DNA of 64,000 nt from contig NZ_JAATEN010000002.1 of the NCBI RefSeq assembly GCF_012034935.1, positions 434,001-498,000 on the forward strand, in the 5' to 3' direction. The stretch's first letter is position 1; every line of letters starts with the position of its first letter. The stretch comes from Streptomyces zingiberis. GTDB lineage: Bacteria > Actinomycetota > Actinomycetes > Streptomycetales > Streptomycetaceae. A program made the translations under genes and the position numbers. Positions 19,547 through 28,407 of the stretch are shown here, piece after piece. The notes beneath the pieces are model-generated. The model made no database searches, was not told where the DNA came from, and saw only the letters and a program-made list of their open reading frames with translations.

Positions 19547-19969
19547 CCGGATTTCCGCCTGTCATGCCTGCTGAAACGCGGTGTGACGGGCATCGCGAGG
19601 TCCGCCGCGGCGCCTCGCCGGGGCCCGGCGGACGGTGCGGAACGTATGCGGTCCCCGCCGCCTCCCGGTACCCCGCGGCGCCCCTCCGTGCCGCGTCGCC
19701 CGCGCCCTTCCCACCCCCCTCGCCGTGGCCCGCTCCGCCCGTCCCCGTCCCCGTCCCCGGCCCCGTCCCCGTCTCCGTCTCCGGCCTCTCCCTTCCCTGT
19801 CCACCGGCGCCGGTGACCGGCCGCCCCGTGCTCCCCGGCCGTCTCTGCCCGACCGCCGGGCCCGTCCCCGGCCGCTCCCCGCACGGCACGGGCACGGGGC
19901 CCGACAGGCCGCAGCGGGCCGCAGCGGGCCGCTCCCGGGGCTGCCACCGGGCCGCAGTACCGTGGACGG
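19547..19969. other. Non-coding region between glnA promoter and RDD gene
   Basis: About 420 bp between divergent genes, strongly C-rich on the plus strand with a run of CCGTCCC-like units at 19739-19790. No gene supported; the RDD gene promoter is presumably here. Confidence 0.4.
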
Positions 19970-20437
19970 GTGGACAACAGGCAGGCAATCGGATCGTGGA
20001 TCTCCGGCCCCCGCGCGGCCGCCGAGGGCATGGGTGTGGACTTCGGCTACCGGGGGGAGCGCCTCGGGCTGCCCCGGGAGGGCCCCGGCTCCGTCGCGGG
20101 GATCGGCCGGCGCTTCGGCGCGATCTTCATCGACTGGGCGCTCTGCGTCCTCATCGGCTACGGCCTGCTCTCCGGCGGGGACCTGCGGTCCGCGAACAAC
20201 TGGGCGCTCGTCGTCTTCGCGCTGCTCAGCCTGACCACCGTGGGGACGCTCGGCTTCACCCCCGGCAAGCGGTTGCTGGGGCTGCGGGTCATCGCCGAGG
20301 ACGGCAGCCGGCTCGGCGCGCCGTGGGCCGCGCTGCGGACCCTGCTGCTGGTGCTGGTCGTCCCGGCCCTGGTCTGGGACCGCGACGGGCGCGGCCTCCA
20401 CGACCGGCTCTCCCGCGCGGTGCAGGTCCGGATCTGA
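19970..20437 (+). CDS. RDD family membrane protein
   Basis: 155 aa starting at GTG 19970. The RDD signature residues are present: Arg and Asp in the first membrane segment (RRFGAIFIDWALCVLIGYG) and Asp in the terminal segment (GRGLHDRLSRAVQV). There are about three hydrophobic stretches. The conserved TPGKRLLGLRVI motif lies near residue 103. RDD proteins are integral membrane proteins, some proposed to be ion transporters; function here is unknown. Its place beside glnA and DUF4191 is conserved in Streptomyces. Confidence 0.9.
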   Translation: MDNRQAIGSWISGPRAAAEGMGVDFGYRGERLGLPREGPGSVAGIGRRFGAIFIDWALCVLIGYGLLSGGDLRSANNWALVVFALLSLTTVGTLGFTPGKRLLGLRVIAEDGSRLGAPWAALRTLLLVLVVPALVWDRDGRGLHDRLSRAVQVRI

Positions 20438-20518
20438 GGCGGCCCGGCCCCGGGTGGCCCGGCCGGTGACGACCCGGTCCGGCGCGGACCGGGGGAGCGT
20501 CCGGGCCGAGGGGCCCGC

Positions 20519-20572
20519 CTGCCCTTGGCCGGCGGGCCCCTCGGCACAGGCACGTCGCTCATCAGGTCACCC
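20519..20572 (-). pseudogene. Diverged duplicate of the 3' end of the DUF4191 gene
   Basis: These 54 bp align without gaps to 20815-20868, inside the 3' end of the DUF4191 gene (about 46 of 54 identical, including GCTCATCAGGTCACCC). Read on the minus strand the copy gives MSDVPVPRGPPAKG against MSNMPMPKGPLPKG in the gene. It has no promoter or full reading frame and looks like a leftover tail duplication. Confidence 0.65.
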
Positions 20573-20588
20573 GGCCCTGGTCCGGCGC

Positions 20589-20676
20589 GGACCGGGGGAG
20601 TCTCCGAACCGGACCGGGGGAGTCTCCGAACCGGACCGGGGGAGTCTCCGAACCGAACCGGGGGAGTCTCCGAACC
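20589..20676 (+). repeat. 22-bp tandem repeat, four copies
   Basis: Unit GGACCGGGGGAGTCTCCGAACC at 20589-20610, 20611-20632, 20633-20654 and (first bases GAACC) 20655-20676. A diverged fifth copy (GGACCGGGGGAGCGTCCGGG) starts at 20486. Both the array and the fifth copy are followed by GAGGGGCCCGC. Each unit holds a GGAGTCTCC dyad. Confidence 0.92.
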
Positions 20677-20694
20677 GAGGGGCCCGCATGCCGA

Positions 20695-20734
20695 AGGGCC
20701 CGGTTCTCGGTGGACGTACCGAGGCCGGGCCCCT
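20695..20734 (-). terminator. Stem-loop, likely DUF4191 gene terminator
   Basis: Arms AGGGCCCGGTTCTCGGT (20695-20711) and ACCGAGGCCGGGCCCCT (20718-20734) pair with a small internal bulge around a 6-nt loop, 50 nt beyond the DUF4191 stop; it may also end transcripts from the convergent RDD gene. Confidence 0.65.
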
Positions 20735-20783
20735 GGGCGCAGGTGTTCCGGAGCCGCCCGCGGGAGCGGGACGGCGCGGGCGG

Positions 20784-21473
20784 TCAGCGCATCCGGCCGC
20801 CCTTGGGCATCCGCATGCCCTTGGGCAGCGGGCCCTTCGGCATCGGCATGTTGCTCATCAGGTCACCCATGGCCCGCAGCCGGTCGTTGACGGCGGTGAC
20901 CCGGGCGCCGGGCAGCACCCGCGGCAGCTTCAGCAGGTGGGTGCGGAGCTTCTTCAGCGGCACCTGGCCCTCGCCGTGGCCCACGAGGACGTCGTGCACG
21001 GGGACGTCGGAGACGATCCGGGCCGTCTTCCGCTTCTCGGAGGCCAGCAGGGACTTGACCCGGTTCGGGTTGCCCTCGGCCACCAGCACCACGCCCGCCT
21101 TGCCGACGGCCCGGTGGACGACGTCCTGGTTGCGGTTCATCGCCACCGCGGGGGTGATGGACCAGCCGCGCTTCATGTTCTCCAGCACGGCGGCGGCGGC
21201 GCCGATCTGGCCCTCCATCTGCCCGAACGCGGCCCGCTCGGCGCGCCGGCCGAAGATGATCGCCATGGCGAGGAAGGCCAGCAGGGCGCCGAGGATGCCG
21301 AGGTAGACCGGGTGGCCGACGAGGAAACCGATCCCCAGGAGCACCCCGAGGGTGACGATTCCCACAGCCGCGACGACCAGCCCGACCCGGGGGTCGGACC
21401 GCTTGGTCATCTTGTAGGTCAGGGCGATCTGCTTGAGCCGCCCCGGGTTCTCGGTTGAATCCTTCCGCGCCAT
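20784..21473 (-). CDS. DUF4191 family membrane protein
   Basis: 229 aa from the ATG at 21473 (MARKDSTENPGRLKQIALTY). Two adjacent membrane helices lie at ~33-50 and ~55-75 (VGLVVAAVGIVTLGVLLGIG; YLGILGALLAFLAMAIIF), followed by a long cytosolic domain with GWSITPAVAMNRNQDVVHRA and a basic Met/Lys/Pro/Gly tail ending KGMRMPKGGRMR. DUF4191 is conserved in actinobacteria beside lipA/glnA, with no established function. It is 10 nt downstream of the 69-aa gene and probably co-transcribed. Its 3' end has been partly duplicated downstream. Confidence 0.92.
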   Translation of the reverse strand: MARKDSTENPGRLKQIALTYKMTKRSDPRVGLVVAAVGIVTLGVLLGIGFLVGHPVYLGILGALLAFLAMAIIFGRRAERAAFGQMEGQIGAAAAVLENMKRGWSITPAVAMNRNQDVVHRAVGKAGVVLVAEGNPNRVKSLLASEKRKTARIVSDVPVHDVLVGHGEGQVPLKKLRTHLLKLPRVLPGARVTAVNDRLRAMGDLMSNMPMPKGPLPKGMRMPKGGRMR

Positions 21474-21483
21474 GCGGGCGAGT

Positions 21484-21693
21484 CTACGTCGCCTGTGAAG
21501 CGCGGGTCGCCACGGCCTCCAGTACGTGCTCGGCCTCGGTGCGCGCCCTGGCCCGGCGCCGGTCCTCCAGCACCGCTGTCCACGCGTTGCGGCGGGCCGT
21601 GAGGTGCCCACGGCGCAGGAGCAGGCCCTCCACGGTGCGGAGGGTGCCGGTGAGGGACGGGATCGCGGTGGCGCGGATGTGAGTGCCCTGCAT
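21484..21693 (-). CDS. Conserved small protein of unknown function
   Basis: 69 aa, basic, starting MQGTHIRATAIPSLTGTLRT and rich in Arg/Ala (AVLEDRRRARARTEAEHVLE), probably alpha-helical with no membrane segment. ATG at 21693 with GAGGTGA about 9 nt upstream. It precedes the DUF4191 gene by 10 nt and shares its promoter. I recognise it only as a small Streptomyces protein at this locus; no function is known to me. Confidence 0.7.
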   Translation of the reverse strand: MQGTHIRATAIPSLTGTLRTVEGLLLRRGHLTARRNAWTAVLEDRRRARARTEAEHVLEAVATRASQAT

Positions 21694-21885
21694 GGTCTCG
21701 GATCACCTCGGAGCGTGCGGACGGGCAGGAACGGGTCAAGGCGGTGGCGCGGGTGGTGCCGTGGCCGGTGGTACGGGCCGCACCGGGCGCCGTTCGCGGG
21801 TACCGGACCCGGCCTGGGCCGGGGAGGCGGCCGGGACCCGTGCGTTCGCGTGCGCCACGGTGTACTGAACCAGCGTCACCCCAAG

Positions 21886-21914
21886 GTGTTACCAGCGCGT
21901 GACCGAAGGGTCAA
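21886..21914 (-). promoter_or_regulatory. Promoter of the 69-aa/DUF4191 unit
   Basis: On the minus strand TTGACC (21914-21909), 17-bp spacer, TAACAC (21891-21886): a good match to the vegetative -35 and spacing, moderate at -10. It lies ~190 bp before the first start codon. Confidence 0.5.
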
Positions 21915-22204
21915 ACCCCAGGAAACGTCAGGGCGGTGAGAGGGACGGACATCACACGGAACGGGCCGTGGCGCCCCTCACACGGGGGCCGTGCGGCCCG
22001 TGGGGATTCGCCGGAGTGAACGCCCGGTGACCGGGGTCCGGGCGGGCTCGCCGCGCGGCGTCCCGCGTCGCCGCGCGGACACCGCACCGCCGCCCCGCCG
22101 CCGGGGGCCGGCCACGGCGCCGGCGCGGAACGGGCCACGGGCGGCCGCCGTTGACCAGCAGCCGCGACCGGGCAGCCGCGACCGGGCAGCCGCGGGCCCG
22201 GCGC
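21915..22204. other. Region downstream of lipA with 14-bp direct repeats
   Basis: 290 bp with no gene. GCAGCCGCGACCGG is repeated perfectly at 22158-22171 and 22172-22185 with a partial third copy to 22196, just beyond the lipA stop. Confidence 0.5.
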
Positions 22205-23179
22205 TCAGGCCGAGCGCCGCGCCGTCTCCTCGCCCGCGCCCCGGGCCGGGGCCTCGCCGCGCCGCTCCATGGCCTGCCGGTAGAGCCGCCCGGCCCGGTA
22301 GGAGGAGCGCACCAGCGGGCCCGACATGACGCCCGCGTACCCCATCTCCTCGGCCTCCTGCTGCAGCTCCACGAACTCCTGCGGCTTCACCCACCGTTCC
22401 ACGGGGTGGTGGCGGGGCGTGGGCCGCAGGTACTGGGTGATGGTGATGAGCTCGCAGCCCGCGTCGTGCAGGTCGTGCAGCGCCTGGCTGATCTCCTCGC
22501 GCTCCTCGCCCATGCCCAGGATCAGGTTGGACTTGGTGACCAGCCCGGCGTCCCGGGCCTGCCGGATGACGTCGAGGGAGCGCTCGTAGCGGAAGCCGGG
22601 GCGGATGCGCCGGAAGATCCGGGGCACGGTCTCGACGTTGTGCGCCAGGACCTCCGGGCGGGACGAGAAGACCTCGGCCAGCTGCTCGGGCACGGCGTTG
22701 AAGTCGGGGATCAGCAGTTCGACACCGGTGTCCGGCATCAGTCCGTGGATCTGCCGGACCGTCTCCGCGTACAGCCAGGCCCCGCCGTCGTCCAGGTCGT
22801 CCCGGGCGACACCGGTGATCGTGGCGTAGCGCAGCTCCATGGTCCGCACGGACTCGGCCACCCGGCGCGGCTCGTCCCGGTCCAGGGCCTGCGGCTTGCC
22901 GGTGTCGATCTGGCAGAAGTCACAGCGGCGGGTGCACTGGTCGCCGCCGATGAGGAAGGTCGCCTCGCGGTCCTCCCAGCACTCGAAGATGTTGGGACAG
23001 CCGGCTTCCTGGCAGACGGTGTGCAGGCCCTCGCGCTTCACGAGCCCCTGCAGCTCGGTGTACTCGGGGCCCATCCTGGCCCTGGTCTTGATCCACTCGG
23101 GCTTGCGCTCGATGGGGGTCTGGCTGTTCCGGACCTCCAGACGGAGCATCTTGCGGCCGTCGGGTGCGACTGCGGACAC
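22205..23179 (-). CDS. lipA: Lipoyl synthase (radical SAM)
   Basis: 324 aa. It inserts two sulfurs into octanoyl-lipoyl-domain proteins to make lipoate. Both Fe-S clusters are visible: the auxiliary cluster [12 protein letters not shown] and the radical-[11 protein letters not shown]; the C-terminal SSYRAG, whose Ser ligates the auxiliary cluster, is present ([14 protein letters not shown]). The GTG at 23179 is chosen because GGGGAG lies 8 nt upstream and the protein then starts with the usual [17 protein letters not shown]. Next to lipB; targets include the SucB lipoyl domains encoded further along in this window. Confidence 0.98.
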   Translation of the reverse strand: MSAVAPDGRKMLRLEVRNSQTPIERKPEWIKTRARMGPEYTELQGLVKREGLHTVCQEAGCPNIFECWEDREATFLIGGDQCTRRCDFCQIDTGKPQALDRDEPRRVAESVRTMELRYATITGVARDDLDDGGAWLYAETVRQIHGLMPDTGVELLIPDFNAVPEQLAEVFSSRPEVLAHNVETVPRIFRRIRPGFRYERSLDVIRQARDAGLVTKSNLILGMGEEREEISQALHDLHDAGCELITITQYLRPTPRHHPVERWVKPQEFVELQQEAEEMGYAGVMSGPLVRSSYRAGRLYRQAMERRGEAPARGAGEETARRSA

Positions 23180-23430
23180 GTCCGGCACTCCCCTTTTCTC
23201 AGCTGGGCCCTGCGTGGCTCTCGCGTGGCTCGTGTGCGACTTTCGAATCTTCGGCGAACACCAGGGTACGCCCGTGTTTTCCACGGCCGCCGCCCCGGGG
23301 CCGACCCCCGGGCCGCGGGGGCCCGGGCCGCCGTCACCGCGGTGCGGGAACGGCCGGGCCGTATACCGGCAACCTCCGCCGCGGGGGCGCGCATTCCCGG
23401 GACCGCCCCGGGCGGGCGCCCGGGCGCCCG

Positions 23431-24261
23431 TCAGACCGCGCGCGGCAGCGGAGCCGCCTCCTCCAGCACCTCCCGCAGCCGCTTCTCCGCCACCGGCAGC
23501 ACCTCGGAGACCGGCACCGGCCGGCCGAGCTCCGCCGAGAGGGAGCTGACGCCGGCGTCGCGGATGCCACAGGGCACGATCCGGTCGAACGCCGTGTTGT
23601 CCGGCTCGCAGTTGAGCGCGAAGCCGTGCATCGTGACGCCCTTGGCCACGCGGATGCCGATCTGGGCCAGCTTGCGGTCCTCGCCGCGCTGCCCGGCGTT
23701 GGACGGCGCGTACTCCGGGCCGGCGAGCCGGGGGTCGAACATCTCGTCCCGTACGGGGGCGGGGCGGGGGGCGAAGTCGAGGGCGAGGCCCCCCAGGTCA
23801 CCGGGGCCGCCGGGGCCGCCGGAGGTTCCGGGGCCGCCGGGCGCGGCGTCCAGGGGGTCACCCAGTACCCAGACGCCGCTGCGGCCCTCGACCCGGGTGG
23901 TCTCCAGGCCGAAGTCGGCGCAGACCCGGATCAGCGCCTCCTCCAGCCGCCGGACGTGCGCCACGACGTCCACCGGGCGCGGCAGCTTCAGGATCGGATA
24001 GCCGACGAGCTGGCCCGGGCCGTGCCAGGTGATCTTCCCGCCGCGGTCCACGTCGATCACCGGGGTGCCGTCGAGCGGGCGCTCGCTGTCCTCGGTGCGC
24101 CGGCCCGCGGTGTAGACCGCCTGGTGCTCCAGGAGCAGGCAGGTGTCGGGGATCTCGTCCGCGAACCGGGCGGCGTGCACCCGGCGCTGCTCCTGCCAGG
24201 CGGCCTGGTACTCGACGGCGTCCGCCCCGAAGCCGAGACGGACACAGCGCAGCTCACTCAC
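23431..24261 (-). CDS. lipB: Octanoyl-[ACP]:protein N-octanoyltransferase
   Basis: 276 aa. It moves octanoate from ACP to lipoyl domains, upstream of LipA. Motifs: [18 protein letters not shown], the catalytic Lys in [11 protein letters not shown], and the catalytic Cys in [12 protein letters not shown] low-complexity Gly/Pro insert ([18 protein letters not shown], ~residues 138-155) follows GVWVLGDP and makes it slightly longer than usual. Start GTG at 24261 with GGGGAG 5 nt upstream. LipA is encoded 251 bp downstream on the same strand. Confidence 0.97.
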   Translation of the reverse strand: MSELRCVRLGFGADAVEYQAAWQEQRRVHAARFADEIPDTCLLLEHQAVYTAGRRTEDSERPLDGTPVIDVDRGGKITWHGPGQLVGYPILKLPRPVDVVAHVRRLEEALIRVCADFGLETTRVEGRSGVWVLGDPLDAAPGGPGTSGGPGGPGDLGGLALDFAPRPAPVRDEMFDPRLAGPEYAPSNAGQRGEDRKLAQIGIRVAKGVTMHGFALNCEPDNTAFDRIVPCGIRDAGVSSLSAELGRPVPVSEVLPVAEKRLREVLEEAAPLPRAV

Positions 24262-24717
24262 GGTGGCTCCCCTCCGGATGCCCAAGACGGCGCCCACTGC
24301 GCCCACCGCCACTGTACGACCGGGGGCCGCCCCGGCCACGCGCGGCCGGGGGCCGCGACGGCCCGGCGGCGGGCGGCCCGGGGACGGTGAGCCGCCGGCC
24401 GCCGGCCGCCGGGTGGGCGCGGGGGCTGGGCGGGGGACGCGGTGGCGCCCCGCCCGGGGACGCGCCGTGCCGGGCGCCGCCGGGCCGCCCGGCGGACCCT
24501 TCCGGGTCACGGCACTAGCCTGACATCGGGGCGTTTCACGGCGAAATAGCGGTTCCACTCACACGATCGGATGAGGCGGGCGGGCGAGGCCAGCGCGGAG
24601 GCGCCGTCTCTCGCTAGATTCGCGCCGGTCCGACGAGGGTGATTCGGGGGAGCGTGGGTCCTCTGGCCTGCGGCCCCGTCCGCCCTCCGGTCCGGAAGGC
24701 AGGAGACCGCACAACCG
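24262..24717. other. Divergent intergenic region, lipB / NsdA-like regulator
   Basis: 456 bp of GC-rich DNA between divergent genes. The AT-richer segment at 24528-24575 is the likeliest promoter area, but no clear -35/-10 pair could be assigned. Confidence 0.4.
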
Positions 24718-26400
24718 ATGACGGATCGACCCTCTCCCGGGCTGCGTGACGGGGCCATCCCTCAGCGCATCCCCAACCGCCGCCTCGCCGCCCTGATCGC
24801 CGAAGCCGGCTTCTCCAACGCGGGTCTGGCCCGCCGGGTCGACCAGCTCGGCCTGGAGCACGGCCTCGACCTGCGGTACGACAAAACGTCGGTGACCCGC
24901 TGGCTCCGTGGCCAGCAGCCGCGCGGCACCACCCCCGCGCTGATCGCCGAGGTCTTCACCCGCCGCCTGGGGCGCCGCCTCACCGCGCAGGACCTCGGGC
25001 TGGACGCCTGCGCGCCCGTCTACGCCGGCCTGGAGTTCGCGGAGACACCCGCCGAGGCCGTGGACATCGTCAGCGGGCTCTGGCGGAAGGACTCCGGCAG
25101 CCACGCCGAGCTGCGCAAGATCGCCTTCACCCCCGCCGGGCTGGTGGTCCCCAGCCGGGACTGGCTGATCGGGCGGGCGGAGGAGCGGGTCGCCCGCCCC
25201 GCGCCGCCGGCGCCGTCCGCCGAGGGCGCGGCGGCCCGGCCCCCCGGCGGGCCGGGCGCTCCGGGCGGGCCCGGTGGGCCTGGTGGGCCTGGTGGGCCTG
25301 GTGGGGACGCCGCGATCCCCGGGCCGCGGCCCGCCCCCGGGGTCCCGGGCGCCGTCCGTATCCGGGGCAACGGCGGTCCCGTCCCCCGCGGTGGGCTCCG
25401 CGCGGCCACCGGCCCGGGCGCCGCCCCTGGTGACGCGCGCGGCGCAGTGCCCGGCGTGCCGGTGCCCCGCCGGCGCGAGCGCGCGGAGCCCACCGCGGGC
25501 GCCAGGGTCACGGCGGGCGACATCGCGGCGCTGCGCTCGGTGAGCGAGCTGTTCCGCTCCCTCGATCACGCGTACGGCGGCGGTCACGCCCGTCAGGCCC
25601 TGGTCCGCTACCTCGAACACGAGGCCGAGCCGATGCTCCGCGGCACCTACGGCGAGACGACCGGGCGGCGCCTCTTCGGCGCCGTCGCCGACCTCACCCG
25701 GCTCGCCGGCTGGACCTCGTACGACATCGCCGCCCACGGGCTCGCCCAGCGCTACTTCGTCCAGGCGCTGCGGCTGTCGCAGGCCGCCGGGGACCGGGGC
25801 TACGGCGCCTACGTCCTCGTCACGATGAGCCGGCAGGCCGTCTACCTGGGCCACGGCCGGGAGGCGGCGCAGCTCGCCCGGGTCGCGCAGCAGGGCCTGG
25901 GCGCCGGGCCGCCGCCGGTCGTGCAGTCGCTGCTGCACGCCGCGGAGGCCCGGGCGCACGGCCTGCTGGGCGACGCCCGCTCGTGCACGGCCGCGCTGGC
26001 GCGCGCGGAGCGGGCGCTGGAGGCTGCCCGGCCCGGGGACGAGGTGCCGTACTGGGCACGCTTCTTCGACGAGGCGCAGCTCGCCGACGAGTTCGGCCAC
26101 TGCCACCGGGACCTCGGCCAGTACCGGGCGGCCGCGCAGCACGCCGAACGCTCGCTCCAGCTCCGGGGCGCGGGTTACGTCCGGAGCCGGATCTTCTGCC
26201 GGGTGGTGCTGGCCACGGCCCGGCTCGGCCTCGGTGATCTCGAACAGGCGTGTGTGCTGGGGGCGGAGGCGGCGCGCCAGGCGTCCGAGATCCGTTCGGC
26301 GCGCGCGCTGGAGTACGTCCGGGAGTTCGAGCGGCGGCTGGAGCCCTTCCGGGACGCGGCGGCCGTCCGCGGTTACCGGGAGCGGGTCGCCGCGTTCTGA
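24718..26400 (+). CDS. NsdA-like HTH/TPR-type regulatory protein
   Basis: 560 aa. Residues ~22-72 look like a helix-turn-helix (LIAEAGFSNAGLARRVDQLG, SVTRWLRGQQPRGTTPALIA), as in Streptomyces NsdA-type regulators. A disordered Pro/Gly/Ala linker occupies ~160-260, partly encoded by GGTGGGCCT repeats at ~25272-25305. The C-terminal half (~265-560) is helical and TPR-like (RQALVRYLEHEAEPMLRGTY; AAQLARVAQQGLGAG). Proteins of this family act as pleiotropic regulators of sporulation and antibiotic production; which genes this one controls is unknown. It is monocistronic. Family placement rests on overall pattern and is moderately sure. Confidence 0.75.
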   Translation: MTDRPSPGLRDGAIPQRIPNRRLAALIAEAGFSNAGLARRVDQLGLEHGLDLRYDKTSVTRWLRGQQPRGTTPALIAEVFTRRLGRRLTAQDLGLDACAPVYAGLEFAETPAEAVDIVSGLWRKDSGSHAELRKIAFTPAGLVVPSRDWLIGRAEERVARPAPPAPSAEGAAARPPGGPGAPGGPGGPGGPGGPGGDAAIPGPRPAPGVPGAVRIRGNGGPVPRGGLRAATGPGAAPGDARGAVPGVPVPRRRERAEPTAGARVTAGDIAALRSVSELFRSLDHAYGGGHARQALVRYLEHEAEPMLRGTYGETTGRRLFGAVADLTRLAGWTSYDIAAHGLAQRYFVQALRLSQAAGDRGYGAYVLVTMSRQAVYLGHGREAAQLARVAQQGLGAGPPPVVQSLLHAAEARAHGLLGDARSCTAALARAERALEAARPGDEVPYWARFFDEAQLADEFGHCHRDLGQYRAAAQHAERSLQLRGAGYVRSRIFCRVVLATARLGLGDLEQACVLGAEAARQASEIRSARALEYVREFERRLEPFRDAAAVRGYRERVAAF

Positions 26401-26545
26401 CCGGGGCGGGCGGCGGGCGCGGGGCGGGTACCGTCACCCGCGCCCGCCCCACTGCCGCCCTCTGCCCGCCCTTGGGCTCGTCCGTGTGGGCAGGGCCCGG
26501 ATCGCCCCTGCCGTGCGCCCGGGCCGGATGCCGGTGGCGCTCCCG

Positions 26546-27925
26546 TCAGGCCGCCGTCGCGAGCGGCTCGGCGGTGGTCCCGGGGCGCAGGCCGAAGTCG
26601 CGGAGGACCGCCGCCGCGGCCCGGCCACCGGAGACGTAGGCACCGTGGGCCGTACTGGTGTCCCGGTGGTCCCCGCACACGTACAGGCCGTGCAGCAGCC
26701 GCACCGGGCGCCGGTGGTCGTGCGGCGCGGGCATGGCGGGGACGGCTTCCGGATCGTGCCGTACGGCGACGAGCTCCCACCCCGCGGTGTCCACCCCGTA
26801 CAACGCGCCGAGCTGCGCCCGCACGCTCCGGTCGAGGACGGCGGCCGGTTCAGCGGCGGCGGCGCCGAGGACCGTGGAGCTGATCAGTGCCCGGCCCGCC
26901 GGGGCGCGGTCCGGGTCGGCCGCGCTGACCGGCAGGGTGTGGGAGACCGGGCCGGTGCGGTCGGCGTCCAGCAGCGGCACCGGCTCGGGCGAGGGCGGCT
27001 CGGGGGCGGCGTGGTGCACCACCGTCACGGGGTGGAAGCCCGGCAGCCGGAGGCCGGGGAGGAGCCCGGCCGCGGCGCGGCCACCGGTGGCGACGACCAC
27101 GGCGCGGCAGCGGATCTCCTCGCCGGTGTCGGTGCGGACGGAGGTGGTGGAGGCCGACAGGGCCCGGACCCCGGTCCGTACCGTGCCCGGCGGCAGGGCG
27201 GCGGCGAGCAGCGCGGGCAGCGCGGCGGTGCCGCCCCCGACCAGGCTGAGCCGTCCCCGGGCGTAGCCGCGCAGGGCGAGATCGGCGCACGGCCCCGAGG
27301 TGGTGAGGTCGGGGTCGCTGAGGAGGGCGGTGAGCAGCGGGCGGAGATAGCCGTCGATGGTGCGGGGCGGCAGGCCGCGGCTGCCGAGGAAGGCGGCCGC
27401 GGGCAGTTCCTGCCGGGCCAGCAGCCGTTCGGCGGGGGTGGCGGCCAGCCGCCCGAGATACCCGGCGATTCTCGCCTGGTCAAGGGCGTTGGCACGGGCG
27501 GCTCGTGGCGCGCGGGGCGCACGGGGGGCGCGGGCGGCACAGGCGAGCGCCCGGGCAGCGGCCCGGCTGGTCCGGGTGGTCCGGGGCTCGGCGTACCGGT
27601 TGAGGCGGCCCCCGCTGTGCACCAGCAGCCCGGGGGAGAGGGGCCGCAGCGCGAGCCCGGCCAGTTCCGGGGCGCCGGTCAGGGCGGGGAGCGACGGGTC
27701 GAGGAGCTGCCCGGGCAGGTCCAGCCGGAAGCCGCCGACCTCCTCGGTGGCGAGTCTGCCGCCGATCCGGGGCGCCGCCTCCAGGACCGTCACCCCCAGG
27801 CCGGCGCCGCTGAGCCGGGCCGCGGCCGTGAGCCCGGCCATCCCGGCACCCACGACGACGACATCCGTGCGGTCCGTGCCGGGCCGTGTGCGGCCGGCGC
27901 TGCTGTGACATGCGGTGCTGAGCAC
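26546..27925 (-). CDS. FAD/NAD(P)-dependent oxidoreductase (phytoene desaturase/amine-oxidase-like)
   Basis: 459 aa from GTG 27925, which has GGGGAGGG just upstream. It begins with a dinucleotide-binding fold (VVVVGAGMAGLTAAARLSGA) and the second FAD-binding segment EAAPRIGGRL; a C-terminal FAD-contact motif is present (GLYVCGDHRDTSTAHGAYVS). An Arg/Ala-rich low-complexity insert lies near residues 125-150. This is the fold of protoporphyrinogen oxidase, amine oxidase and phytoene desaturase relatives; the substrate is not known. It is common in this chromosomal position in Streptomyces. Confidence 0.88.
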   Translation of the reverse strand: MLSTACHSSAGRTRPGTDRTDVVVVGAGMAGLTAAARLSGAGLGVTVLEAAPRIGGRLATEEVGGFRLDLPGQLLDPSLPALTGAPELAGLALRPLSPGLLVHSGGRLNRYAEPRTTRTSRAAARALACAARAPRAPRAPRAARANALDQARIAGYLGRLAATPAERLLARQELPAAAFLGSRGLPPRTIDGYLRPLLTALLSDPDLTTSGPCADLALRGYARGRLSLVGGGTAALPALLAAALPPGTVRTGVRALSASTTSVRTDTGEEIRCRAVVVATGGRAAAGLLPGLRLPGFHPVTVVHHAAPEPPSPEPVPLLDADRTGPVSHTLPVSAADPDRAPAGRALISSTVLGAAAAEPAAVLDRSVRAQLGALYGVDTAGWELVAVRHDPEAVPAMPAPHDHRRPVRLLHGLYVCGDHRDTSTAHGAYVSGGRAAAAVLRDFGLRPGTTAEPLATAA

Positions 27926-28407
27926 GTGCCCTCCCCGAGGTCGGCTGGGTCCTCTCCGGGTGGTCCGGCGGTCGCTGCGGACCTCCTGCCCCCGACGCCC
28001 GGCGGCTACCCGGTTATCCCGGTCCCGAGCGTAGGAACGATTGCCGGACCGCACAGTCGCGCACCAACCGGGCACGGGCGCACGGAGGTTGCAGGGCAAG
28101 CGCCCGTCCGCCAGGCCCGGTCGGCAGCCGCGGGCCGGCCGGCCCGTCCCGCCGTGACCCCTCCCCACCTGCGCCGCCGCGCCACGGCCCGCCGCGCCCG
28201 GCGGTGGCCGGCCCGGCCGGGCCCGGTTCCGCCCGGGTCAGCGGCCGTCCCCGCGGATCACGCCCGTGGGGGACGGCGGGCCAGGGCCGCCCCGGGGCTT
28301 CCCGCCCGGGCCGGGCCGTCGCACCGGCTCCGTCCCGCGACGGCCGTGCCGCCGGCCGTGGTGCCCGCCCGTGGCGGCGGCGGGCGCGCTCCGCCGGCGC
28401 CCCGCCC
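27926..28407. other. Non-coding region upstream of FAD oxidoreductase
   Basis: 482 bp between two minus-strand genes. Contains the promoter of the FAD oxidoreductase, probably around 27990-28040 where AT content is slightly higher; otherwise nothing recognised. Confidence 0.4.

Noticed and set aside
20589..20676. Possible CRISPR array
   Set aside because: The 22-bp units are contiguous with no spacers and no cas genes are present.
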